A stretch of DNA of 64,000 nt, taken from assembly GCA_943737045.1 (NCBI GenBank), contig CALSFV010000240.1, positions 721,001 through 785,000 of the forward strand. Direction: 5' to 3'. Source of the DNA: Parapristionchus giblindavisi. Lineage: Eukaryota > Nematoda > Chromadorea > Rhabditida > Diplogasteridae. The notes under the pieces are model-generated. The model was given only the letters and a program-made list of their open reading frames with translations. It was not told the DNA's origin and did not search any database. Below, in pieces: positions 1 to 11,100 of the stretch (position 1 is its first letter; the number at the start of each line of letters is the position of its first letter). A program made the translations under genes and the position numbers.

Positions 1-44
1 TTGCAAATGTCTGCCGTATACGACGGGTTGATTTCTATTTTTTT

Positions 45-57
45 CATTCATTCTTAG
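45..57 (+). promoter_or_regulatory. Probable trans-splice (or 5'UTR) acceptor, paralogue 1
   Basis: A pyrimidine-rich CATTCATTCTTAG lies 14 nt before the ATG. The same motif stands 13 nt before the ATG of the other two paralogues although surrounding sequence differs. Nematode spliced-leader acceptors look like this; an ordinary 5'UTR intron is the alternative. Confidence 0.5.
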
Positions 58-71
58 TGAACAAAATCACG

Positions 72-3000
72 ATGAACAGTCGTTTGCTTACACTACTCAT
101 TGTTTTGATCCACTGGGAGTTTATGTGAGTCCTAACATTGGCATATTTCTTCTTCAAAAGTACACCCCCGAGCTAATTTGATACTCGCCGCTCCGGTAAT
201 GCTCATCTCGCAGTCGTTGTCTCCGCGAGAGCAGTGCCAGAGCGGAGAGTTTCAAATCTTCTCGGGGTGTGCCATATACCATTTCTGTGCTGTTTTCATA
301 TTCGGAATTTCTTCAGCGTGTCTCTCAAATGCGAGAATGGTGAACTAACCATGGCTTTGCTATTTAACGTCGATAATGCCCGTCGGACCTTGGCTAAATT
401 GGAAAGATCAAGTGCTCACTGCTCCGGAGTTTGCTATGTTAAGAAAACGGGACACGCTGTCGTATTTGGGTGTGGCAAGGTGAGGGTTTTATGGGATATG
501 ATTTATGGTATATTCAAGAGTATGTTTGCTGTAGCGTTTGCTCAACATCAACATGCCTCATTTCAGAAAGGAACGTACGAAGACGAATGCGATAATGAAG
601 AGTGAGTAGATGTACATATCACTAAACAATTTTCTCTCTTAAGGGAGATGGTCGTTAAGACTCGACCACCCCCGGACACGTTGCGCTTGCAATGAGAACT
701 GGGTATCCATACTTGGGTGTTAGGAGTGTCATCGGCCCTTATTACACAAAACAGTAGAAATTTCCTGTTTGTGCCCTCAGGCTATAAGAAAAATTAATTT
801 AAGTGCGAAAACGTTTAAATATCATAATTTCTCAAATTGTTGAGATGAAGTCTAAATATCATTTGCGATGCGTCTAGGGTGCACAGACCTTGCTAATTCA
901 CTATTAGCATCGAATGCGCGTTGATTCCTAAACCACTTTTTTTACTCAAAATTTTGGTTTTTCGGACAAATTATATCTTGTTGTAGATTGCTGCAGAGTT
1001 TTTCGATTAGGTATTGTAGCCTAAGCAATTCTACATCGATTTCACTTAAAACTGGGTTCTCCACGTTAGACCCAGTTGTCGAATTTTTCGCCAAAAACTT
1101 CCGTCATCGATGGTTTTCCCGAACAAATACTGTATTTTCCAAACGATTGGTGCGGAATTGTGGTCTACTCAAAGTTTCGAGGTGAGATGTGTAATATGGC
1201 ACAAGAAGCCCATCACTTGGATCAATTTGAAAATTTCGATTTTCACGATTTTCATGGTCCGAAAATTTCAAAATTTCTCAAGTTCGAAATGTTTTCATTT
1301 ATGCGGCTTATTGTGAAGTACTAATGATGTGAATAATATTCGGCCAATGCTCAATGGCTGATCTCTCCATTCAACCAATTTTTCGAAAATTTTCATTATG
1401 TTTGAGTGCAAAAAATCAGAATTGTATTTGAATCAGTTTCCAACTTGCTTTCTGTAACATTGTGTCATAGTACTTTACAATGTACATAATCAATATGAAA
1501 AACGTTTATTTTCGAAAATTCAGAAAATTAAATTCGAGTACCTACTTTCACGGCAAATTTCTGAAATATTGCAGTTTGTCGACTCGAATGCTGCGACAAT
1601 GAGCAAATGACAATGACAATGTGAAATTTCATGATGAGTAAACATAGTAGAACTGAAATCACGGCATTCGGCTCACTTATGAAAAATCGATTTCCATAAA
1701 ATCGATTTTTGACCCCGGGGTCATGGTAAAAAATTATGAATTTTCCAAAATTAACGATTTTCATATTGATTATGTACATTGTAAAGTACTATCACAGAAT
1801 GTTACAGAAAGCAAGTTGGAAACTGATTCAAACACAATTCTGATTTTTCGCACGCAATCAGAATGAAAATTTTCAAAAAAAAATGGTTGAAAGGAGAGAT
1901 CAGCCATTGAGCATTGGCTGAATATTATTCACATCATTAGTACTTCACAATAAGCCACATAAATGAAAACATTTCAAACTTGAGAAATTTTGAAATTTTC
2001 GGACCATGACCCCCCCCCCCCGGGTCGTGAAAATCTAAATTTTCAAATTGATCCTAGTGATCGGCTTCTTGTGTCATTTTACTGGTCTCACCTCGAAACT
2101 TTGTGTAGACCACAATTCCGCACCAATCGTTTGGAAAATACAGCATTTGTTCGGGAAAACCATCGTTGACGGAAATTCAAGCGAAAAATTCGACAACTAG
2201 GTCTAACGTGGAGAATCCAGTTTTAAGTGAAATCGATGCAGAATTGCTTAGGCTACAATACCTAGTCGAAAAACTCTGCAGCAATCTACAACAACATATA
2301 ATATGTCCGAAAAAACCAAAATTTTGAGTCAAAAAAGTGGTTTAGGAATCAACACGCATTCGATGCTAATAGTGAATTAGCAAGATCTGTGTACCCTAGA
2401 CGCATCGCAAATGGTATTTAGACTTTATCTCAACAATTTGAGATATTATGATTTTTAAACGTTTTCGAACTTAAATTAATTTTTCTTATAGCCTGAGGGC
2501 ACAAACAGGAAATTTCCACTGTTTTGTGTAATAAGGGTGACACTCCTAACACCCAAGTATGGACCCCCAGTTCTCATTGCTAGCGCAACGTGTCCGGGGG
2601 TGGTCGAATATAATCGAGACTTACGGAACATGCCTCTTTAATGCCTCTTTAAAAAGATGGAGGCTTTCGAATGTTATTGCAAATGCATAACATATCTGCT
2701 ATGCAAAGGACAAGCGATATGGAAGAAATTATCACGACCATTCATCAATCCCGTAGCGCAGTAGTAAAAGTGCTCACTTGTAAGCGTAACGTTGCGGGTT
2801 CGAAACCTATTGCTGAATTTTCCCATTTTCAAAATTTCGCGCCTTTGCCTGTACATCAAGCATGAATTCATTCATGATTCTTGCGATCAATAAGCTGAAT
2901 TAGCATAAAATAATTTGCGTATGGTATGTAGAATAAGTTTTGCTATCTTTCTGTCTTCACAGTTTGTTCACGAAAATATTGCTCTGACTCCACCTTTAAA

Positions 3001-6000
3001 GTCGCAATTTTTAGCTTTTGTTTACATTTTTAACCTTTTTTTATCCCTCACTCTTTTTAAGTTGTATTATGCTGTAATAAATTGCTGTGGTGCACGGAAG
3101 GCCTTCCAAGTTTACTTTGCTACACTTGCTAAAATTGCTACACGTAGCGCCACATACAGTATAGGTCAAAAGTCATGGGACACTTTTTCATTATTTTATA
3201 CCTTTTGATCCAGGAAAGCAATCAAGCTCATCTTTTGAGACAATGTACAGAATTTATCAAGGAATAATACCATGATGTGTTGGTGTGATTAAATTAGTTC
3301 ACTGATGCGTAGTGATGACGCTACCGAAGTACACTTTTTTTGAAAATTTCCATTTCTTTAGTGAAAAGCCCTGTTCTTCAGGAACACTGTGAGAGTGGAG
3401 ACCCCCACTAGGGCTGTACAGTCAAACAATCCGGAATGGCTCCGACTCCGATTTCAAGCTGTAGAAGTGTCGCAACTTTGACCCCCAAAATTTATAACTC
3501 TGCTTCTAGATGTGCTAACAACCCGTTCTAAGCGCCAAAATGATGCTAATGGTAAGCGATGTTTTTTCCCAGATTATGGTAGTCATAGCTCTTCGTTCGC
3601 CCTCAGGGCATGAAAATCAATTTTTTCGGAAGGACTGATTTTGAGACCCTACCGTTCAGAGGGCTTGTCTTCTAAAATTATGGTTCCTCCGCAGGTAGCT
3701 TTGCGATGTATCATATATGTGTTTCCCTTATTTTGGTTAAGTTCCGATTCCTTTCAGACCCGCAGCAAACTTTATGCTGAGGTCTACTCGGTGCGCGCTC
3801 TTGCGCTTTCTCTGTTACTGCTCTCGCCCCTGGCCCTCTATTGATGAAATCTCTTAGCTTCAAAGTGCCAATGCATGTTAGAGATGTTCACAAAAGTTTT
3901 TGCACTATTTCTGAACTTTGATCTTTGATCTTTGTATTTTGATCTTTATTCGCTACAACCGAGTAGACCTCAGCAGAGCGTTTGCTGCGGGTCTGAAAGG
4001 AATCGGAACTTAACCAAAATAAGGGAAATACATATATGATACATTACAAAGCTGCTTGCACAGGAACCATAATTTTAGAAGACCCGCCCTCTGAACGGTA
4101 GGGTCTCAAAATCGGACCTCCCCAAAAAAAATTATTTTATGGCCTGAGGGCAAATGGCGAGACATGACTACCGTAATGTGGGGATAAACATTACTCGCCA
4201 CTAGCATCATTTCAGAACTTAGAACGGGTTGTTAGCACATCTAGAAACAGAGTTATAAATTTTGGGGGTCAAAGTTGCGACCCTGCTACAGCTTGAAATC
4301 GGAGTCGGAGCCATTCCGGATTGTTTGACTGTACAGCCCTAGTGGGGGTCTCCACTCTCACAGTGTTCCTGAAGAACAGGGCTTTTCACTAAAGAAATGG
4401 GGATTTTCAAAAGAAGTGTACTTCGGTTGCGTCATCACTACGCATCAGTGAACTAATTTAATTACACCAACACATCGTGCTATTATTCCTTGATAAATTC
4501 TGCACATTGTCTCAAAAGATGAGCTTGATTGCTTTCCTGGATCAAAAGTTATAAAATAATGAAAAAGTGTCCCATGACTTTTGACCTATACTGTAAGCGC
4601 AACGCCGCAATGCGCTATATAACGCCAACCGTCTGTCTCAATGAATGGAACGTTAAAAAAGATTTATAGTAAATATTTATATATCACTTAGCTTTTTGGG
4701 GGACTTCACCCCCCGGCTACAATAAGCCATAATAATCAAAACGTTCGGAATAGTTTTTTTCCAGAAAAAATTTCTTAAAAAAATAAATTCCCGCGCAATT
4801 TGATTTATCCACACGCTTCTTTTTTTTTCGGAAAAATGTGCATTTTACAAATGTCGAAAAAATACAAATTTTGTGAAAATATTTTTTGGGTACTATGACG
4901 TTGTGCAGCCTCCCAAACACTGATAACTAGTGTTGTTAGATGGAATAAAATTTAGTCTCGACTAAATTTGCATTTTTAGTCCAGACTAAAAATCATTCGA
5001 AAATATTTTTTTCATTTTAGTCTCGACTAAATGGTCAAATAGATTAATATTCGCGACTAAATTTGCATTTAGTCTCGAATAATATTTTCGAATATATTCG
5101 AGAATAGACATTCATCGTGGGTTTTCCCTAATAGATGAAGCCAATAATATGTTAATTTTAACGCATTTTGAACACTTTTATTCTCGACTAAATGCAAATT
5201 TATTCTCTATTAAATTTTAGTCTCGAATAAAATGTCATTTTTAGTCGAGACTAAAACGACCGTTCGACTAAAAAGCACAATTTTATTCGACCGAAAATAT
5301 TCGCAGAATACATTCGACTAAACAACACTACTGATAATATAATATTTAACATTTTTTCCATTGATAAAGACCCTTCGCGTGCTAGGGCATCGATCGACGT
5401 CATGTGGTATTTTGGTAATGTTTCACAAACAATTACGATCCTTGATTAGTTAGTGTAAATTGCGGGTTTGAAACCTATTTTCGAACATTCCAATTTTCAA
5501 AAATTCGCGCCTTTTAAAATACATATTTTTTCAAAGGTAATCGATCATGTAATAAAAAATTACTTCATTTTGCAGTAATTGCAAGAATTCGTACAAATTC
5601 GCTTGCGAAGGAGGTTTTGGACAATTGATGATAGAGACTGCAGCAGATTGGGATGGTGCCGTAGAGTATGTATGTGACAAGAGCAGATGGAACTACGATA
5701 GTTCTCCCGGATTCACGATGTATGTAAAAATAAAATAAATATAAAACAATAATATAATAATTTAAAAAAATATAAATAGTTAAAAAATAATAATTAAAAT
5801 AATAATATAAAACATTCATATCAATTTTGTACCCATCTGTATGTTTTTCCACACAAATCGATAAGTGAATCCACGAATGACGAAAGACCTATGAAATTGT
5901 TTATTAACACGCGTGTCACTGAAGAATCGAGTAAAATCCGGGGGTGGTTGGCACATTTTTTGACCCCCACATATTAATGCATTTTTCGGTAGTCCATAGG

Positions 6001-7735
6001 GTCCCTAACAAATTGGCAAGAGCTTTTTTGCATATCTTCATTTTTGACGTCGAGAGACGACGTCAAACTTTCTGGACGCCGAAAATTGCCGACTTTGGAG
6101 CGCTGTAGCTCTTCGGGGTGTGGTTTTCGTGTCGAGTGGTCAACAGAAGATTTTCCTGGAATGACAAGTTGAATGCGCCTGCATTATTGCCAGGTCGATA
6201 TTTTAATTAGTATTTTTGTAAATCGATTTTGTGTTAGGGTTAAAAACATAAATCGAAGCCGAAGGTTTTCAATAGCTCAATCGACTAATCTCGACGAGAG
6301 GATTTCAACGGTATACTGAACGTTTTTGTATGTGGTTGCGCTCGGAAGTTATGAGCATTCCAAAAATTTTTGACTCTGAAATTTGTGTTGTTTCCAGCAC
6401 AAGCCATCCTGATTGGTTGATAAACTCTTCTGTCAACCTTCCATACAACTATCTGTAGTGTAGTGGATAAGATGTCGGCGTTTAGTTTTGACGGTCAGGG
6501 GTTCGATCCTCCTAGCCGCAGTGATCTTTTGCTGGTTTTCCTTTTGTTGAAAAAAAAGAACTATGAATGAAACAAAGAAAAGAGAATACACTTTCACTTA
6601 TCAGTAGGTGTAAACTATAACAGGACGAGAAAGAGATGAGTTGTGGATGAGTCATGGGACGCTGGACGATGAGGCAGGAGGGAGAAGATGAGGACGAGAA
6701 AAATTTTGGACAACTCGAAGATGAATGTTTTATGTTTTAGGATGGTGGTCGAGGAAGAGCGTGATAAAATATTCCTATGAATTTGAAGCCTCTTTGTTGT
6801 CATACTCTAATTTGCATTCAAAGTGATTAATATTCATTGATTGGCTATGATTTATGAATTGAATTATGGAAATGAATATTCAAAAGATTTCAAAAATAGC
6901 TATGAGATGTACTAGAACAACAGTAAAACTAATGAGAATGTGCGAATTGTTCATACGAGGAATAAGAGTGGGTAGATCACTGGCTGCGTCACTCTTCTCT
7001 CGTGTGATCCCACGCAATGAAATATCTTGAAATGCTCATAACTTCCGAGCGCAACCACATACAAAAACGTTCAGTATACCGTTGAAATCCTCTCGTCGAG
7101 ATTAGTCGATTGAGCTATTGAAAACCTTCGGCTTCGATTTTTGTTTTTAACCCTAACACAAAATCGATTTACAAAAATACTAATTAAAATATCGACCTGG
7201 CAATAATGCAGGCGCATTCACCTTGTCATTCCAGGAAAATCTTCCGTTGACCACTCGACACGAAAACCACACCACGAAGAGCTACAGCGCTCCAAAGTCG
7301 GCAATTTTCGGCGTCCAGAAAGTTTGACGTCGTCTCTCGACGTCAAAAATGAAGATATGCAAAAAAGCTCTTGCCAATTTGTTAGGGACCCTATGGACTA
7401 TCAAAAAATGGCCTCTGCTCATTTTCGACTTTTTCAATGTGCCACCGTTTATTCGAACCTTATGCAACACGCGTGTTAAACACTTTTTGTGCTTATGCTC
7501 CGTGGATAACATATATTTCTCGGGAGTCCCGCATCTCCTTACAAAAATGCCCGTCTGCCAGTGCTATTGAAGTGAAAGAGAAAAAAGATTAAAAAATGAA
7601 AATTGTTTTGAACAGTGAAGTATGCTTTTGGAAGATCGTAAATAAGAATTGTATATTTCGTTTAGCATTTTTATTGGTCATTATTTCAGCATTATCATGG
7701 CGACTACGCTGATCGCTTTGCTTTCTACACAGTAG
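72..7735 (+). CDS. Paralogue 1: secreted Cys-rich protein with hydrophobic (GPI-like) C-terminus
   Basis: Five exons, 72-124, 317-479, 567-601, 5576-5719 and 7690-7735, give 441 nt (146 aa) in one frame, with intron phases 2,0,2,2 and GT/AG borders (GTGAGT, GTGAGG, GTGAGT, GTATGT donors). Residues 1-17 are a hydrophobic signal peptide. Cysteines fall at 23, 53, 57, 70, 80, 86, 94 and 117, so four disulfides are possible. The last 14 residues are hydrophobic and end at TAG, as in a GPI signal. Exons 2, 3 and 5 align with the two downstream paralogues; a CSxxC[YF]V...GC core is shared. Exon 4 differs: here it is cysteine-containing, whereas in the paralogues it is an acidic linker. Introns 3 and 4 (about 5 kb and 2 kb) are swollen by palindromic elements. 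The Cys spacing recalls nematode ET-module or Ly6-like domains, but this is inference; function is unknown. Confidence 0.72.
156..274. mobile_element. MITE-A copy (intron 1 of paralogue 1)
   Basis: Imperfect inverted repeat with ends like ACACCCGAGCTAATTT and an inner CTCTCCGCTCTGGC / GCCAGAGCGGAGAG pair around a CTCTCGC core. At least ten further copies occur in the window. About 110-120 bp, non-coding. Confidence 0.7.
639..2641. mobile_element. 2.0-kb foldback element with ~0.9-kb arms and TTAA ends
   Basis: Left arm about 642-1530 is repeated in reverse complement at about 1740-2638. Matches include ACCACCCCCGGACACGTTG near 664 against its complement near 2587. Both ends carry TTAA (639-642 and 2638-2641), as for piggyBac-like TTAA insertion. 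No transposase frame is present, so it is non-autonomous. It lies in intron 3 of paralogue 1; a transcript would contain a long hairpin. Confidence 0.8.
2749..2985 (+). repeat. tRNA-derived SINE-like element (tRNA-Thr-like head)
   Basis: The head (2749-2812) has a tRNA-like D-arm region, a CTTGTAA anticodon-like loop (Thr UGU) and a B box GGGTTCGAAACC. The tail contains AAAATTTCGCGCCTTTG and ends with CACAGTTTGTTCACGAAAAT. Related tails and heads recur on the - strand at 21021-21510 and as a fragment near 5458-5516. Confidence 0.6.
3155..4595. mobile_element. Tc1/mariner-like foldback element with TA target duplication
   Basis: Element 3157-4593 begins CAGTATAGGTCAAAAGTC and ends with the complement, flanked on both sides by TA. 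CAG...CTG termini with a TA duplication fit Tc1/mariner. Arms of about 0.65 kb surround a short centre near 3850-3955. No intact transposase frame. Second element in intron 3 of paralogue 1. Confidence 0.8.
4928..5330. mobile_element. hAT-like MITE, 403 bp
   Basis: Ends TAGTGTTGTT... / ...AACAACACTA, flanked by CTGATAAC (4920-4927) and CTGATAAT (5331-5338), an 8-bp target duplication with 7/8 match typical of hAT. The interior repeats TTTAGTCTCGACTAAA-type palindromic blocks, possibly subterminal transposase-binding repeats. Confidence 0.65.
5458..5516 (+). repeat. Fragment of tRNA-derived SINE-like element
   Basis: Carries a decayed B box (GCGGGTTTGAAACC) followed by the same AAATTCGCGCCTTTT tail as the element at 2749, just upstream of exon 4 of paralogue 1. 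Confidence 0.5.
5904..7479. mobile_element. 1.57-kb TTAA foldback element with CACGCGTG ends
   Basis: Begins TTAACACGCGTG and ends CACGCGTGTTAA, so TTAA is duplicated at 5904-5907 and 7476-7479. Arms about 5908-6364 and 7033-7475 are near-perfect complements, including the GACGTCGAGAGACGACGTC block near 6047 and 7328. The unpaired centre carries a tRNA-like sequence. It occupies intron 4 of paralogue 1. Confidence 0.8.
6453..6520 (+). pseudogene. tRNA-like / SINE head inside foldback element
   Basis: A-box-like TGTAGTGTAGTGGATAAG is followed about 45 nt later by a good B box GGGGTTCGATCC. Acceptor and anticodon stems do not pair well, so this is a tRNA-derived repeat rather than a functional gene. 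Confidence 0.4.
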
Positions 7736-7795
7736 AAGATGAAATATTCTCGGCTATAATTTCGATTCCATTCTAACTAACATTTATTCATGACA

Positions 7796-7916
7796 TTAAA
7801 GGGAGCGTTACCTCACTCAACGGTCTCTTCATTGCGCACACTATTTTTCTGTTCTCTAACAACGAGAGAGCATTGCGCATCGAAGAGACCATTGAGTGAG
7901 GTTACGTTCCCTTTAA
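7796..7916. mobile_element. MITE-B copy
   Basis: TTAAAGGGAGCGTTACCTCA... with reverse-complement right end ...GTTCCCTTTAA; the inner CTCTTCATTGCGCACACTAT is also shared with the other copies. Lies between paralogues 1 and 2. Confidence 0.75.
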
Positions 7917-8099
7917 TGTACCACTTCCTACTGGCTAATAAAGTATTTCGAAAATGCTTTGTATTGTTTTGTTCATCAAGGGGGGGGGGGCAGCTATTTT
8001 TTTCCTATCATGTTATACATTTGCCTAGACATTTACTGATATAAGTAATGCAAATTGTTTTGTTAAAGAAAATCGTTTTTCTTCTGTTATCATTTTTTT

Positions 8100-8113
8100 C
8101 AATTCATTCTTAG
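8100..8113 (+). promoter_or_regulatory. Probable trans-splice acceptor, paralogue 2
   Basis: CAATTCATTCTTAG 13 nt before the ATG; the surrounding 70 bp is also conserved with paralogue 3. Confidence 0.5.
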
Positions 8114-8126
8114 AGTTTTTTTCATC

Positions 8127-11100
8127 ATGAGCAGTCGTCTGTTGATTCTCTTCATCGCCATGATTAATTGCGAGATCAGGTAACCAATGACACACTTTCG
8201 GATTTGGCAACTTTAATCAATAATATCCCAATGTGAAACTCTCCACGCACATGTACTGTGCAATAGTCACGACATCGAACATCGTTGGATCAATATACTT
8301 CACGAATAATCAGAGCCATTCTGGATCATTATTGCCATTCAAGGGCTATTTTTGCCGAATGAGACATTCTTGTTCTTATTCTTTCGTTTCATAGTTTTTG
8401 TTTCCTCTCTTTTTTTGTTGAAACATAATTCAAGGGAAGCACAGATCCGTAGGCGAAACCGGGAAATAGTGCATCGGTATTTGCGAACATCGGAAGGATT
8501 TATTCATTTGCAAATCAGCATGAATTATAAAAAAAAATCCAAATTTTGGCATGAACAAGATTAGAGGGAAACAAAAGCGATGAAAAATATATTAAGAACA
8601 AAAATGTTTCATTCGGCCATAATCGCCGTTGAAGGGGGCAACTTTAGACATCCGGAACAGTCAAAAGTAAATAAAAGCCCTTTCCTTCGAGTTAAGTCCT
8701 TCGAGTAGTCCTTCGTATAAAAGTCCTTCGAGTATAAAAGTCCTTCGAGTTTCTTCTCGTTTGGACTGGTCCCCTGTTCTGCTGTAGTGCCAAATGGCCA
8801 GAATGATTCAGAATGGTTTTGATGAATGGTTACATGATCCATCGATTTTTGATGACAACAGGAAATAGTTTGTAAAAGGTGGAGAGTCTTCCCTACATCT
8901 CTTCTCGTTTCGCAACGTTTGAACAATGCATAAACTCGTTGTGAAAGAATGTGTTGGAGTCTGCCACGGCGGACACCTTTGAGAATTCACTTTCTGTATT
9001 TCTTTAAAGGGAGAGTAACCTTTCTCAAGGGCCTCTTCTACGGTCTACGCTCTCTCGTTGTTAGAGAACAGAAAATAGTGTGCGCAATGAAGAGGCCATT
9101 GAGAGAGGTTACTATCCCTTTAAATTCGAGCACACCTGTTATCATTATTTCTTCTATAGTTTATATTTTTCTTCAGTTCGTGCCTCGTGTGTCAGACGGG
9201 AACAGTGAATTTCACTTCAATGCAAGATGGTGGCAAATTGAAAGTTGAATTGGAGAGATTGGATCGAACAAGTGCCTATTGTTCCGACCTTTGTTTCGTC
9301 GAAAGCAATGTATTGGATATGAAAGTTGGCTGTGCTAGGGTGAGTGCTGTCTTATAAGCCACAATCCTGTGGTATTCATCGCTAAGGCTGGGCTACATTT
9401 TCAAAACGTGCGCACGTCCACGTGCTTTTTACTAACAGAAAAACCCCGCTGAAAAATAAAAAGTGTGCATGCTAACTGTGAGCGGGGAGGCTTAGAAGCG
9501 ATCTTTACTTGTTACATAATTACGAACTTACTTACTAGCGATATACTTTGACTTGCATTAAGCGTACCATACGCCTAGATGAGTGTTGCTTATATGTATG
9601 TAATATGAGCATTTGTTGAGATCTCTTTTAAATTTAAAATCAGTACGGCGATGGGTCAGGTGTGAGGAAGTGAGGAGGTAATCGAAAGTTAGCTGAGGGA
9701 GTGCACGCTTCGATCGGCATTGTCGCCATGCTCTTTATGTGCTTTTCTGGACTTGTTTTAGGTGTCTCAAATACGTTTTCGATAATCTATTCTGTCATAT
9801 TCATATTATGCACATGAGAAAAGAATAGAAAACTATTTTAAAATTAATGAAAATCAATTTTAAGCACAGCAATACCGTGGTGTGGTGTAATACCGTAATG
9901 CGCGTGGGAGAATTGAGAATTCCAATTTATTTTTCCAGTTTCATAGTGTGATATTTTTAAAGAAATTGATTTTCATTAATTTTAAAATAGTTTTCTATTC
10001 TTTTCTCATGTGCATAATATGAATACGACAGAATAGATTATCGAAAACGTATTTGAGACACCTAAAACAATTCCAGAAGAGCACATAGGAGCATGGCGAC
10101 AATGGCGATCGAAGCCTGTCGCGGATATCGCCTGTTAATGGGGCGATTCTGCAGGAGTGTACACATTTTTTTTTGCTTAAAAGCGCAATATAATGTTCAT
10201 TGGTTTCAGGAAGGATCTTACGGCGATGGTGAATGTAACAATGAAAAGTAAGTAACAGGTTAATAGTATATATGTACAGTACAGCAGATTCCCCCAGTTA
10301 AAATGCGGTACGCGGGGTGACCCCGGGTGACTCCTCATATCCCATCGAATTAGTACTCTGTGAATATTGAATATCAGGTGTCGAAATTATTTTAAATTAA
10401 TTAATTTATCTACGCCCGAGGCGCAACGAGACATGAGAAAAATTCAAAGGGATAAAGAACGTGATATGATATAATATTGACTCTCCAGACTGGGGGGGGG
10501 GATTTACAAAGGACGTAATTCGTGAATGATGGGGTGATGGGAAAGCCGGTTTTTGAAGATACTGGGATTGGTTGATGAAGTGATGAGTGGAGGTAATTGG
10601 GAGTACCATCGGGCCGTTCGAACAGGAAAGGAGTGGAATCGGGCTGTGCTTGTGGTCGCTTCGATGTGGATGCCGAATGAGGACGTTCGATCTCGTAAAG
10701 GTTTGTATAAATAAAAAGATGAGCGATCGATAATGGTGGAACCGGACATAATCGAATAACACATACAAATATCACTAATGACTCTCCTCTCAACTAACGC
10801 GCGCAGGCCTAGGGTTTTCATCCGATCATTGTAGGAGGGCATAGATTCAGGATATGTAAGGGAGGGGAAACAACGGTAGAAAACCTGACGAGTGAAAGTG
10901 TGTTGAACATTCTCAAGGCAACGAATATCAGAAAGATAATGTGGATTCCAAAAGGGTGAGGCGAAGTCAAGGAGGGGTAATACATAAGTCTTATAACATT
11001 TGACAAGGATTTCAGGGCAATTAACGGGGACGGCTTTAAAGAGGAGAAACATCTTATTACGAGCTTGTAGAGCACGGGTTTTGACAGAGGAGGTATGCTT

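Noticed and set aside
7282..7570. Overlapping frames near 7282-7570
   Set aside because: They lie in the right arm of the TTAA foldback element and are mirrored in the left arm.
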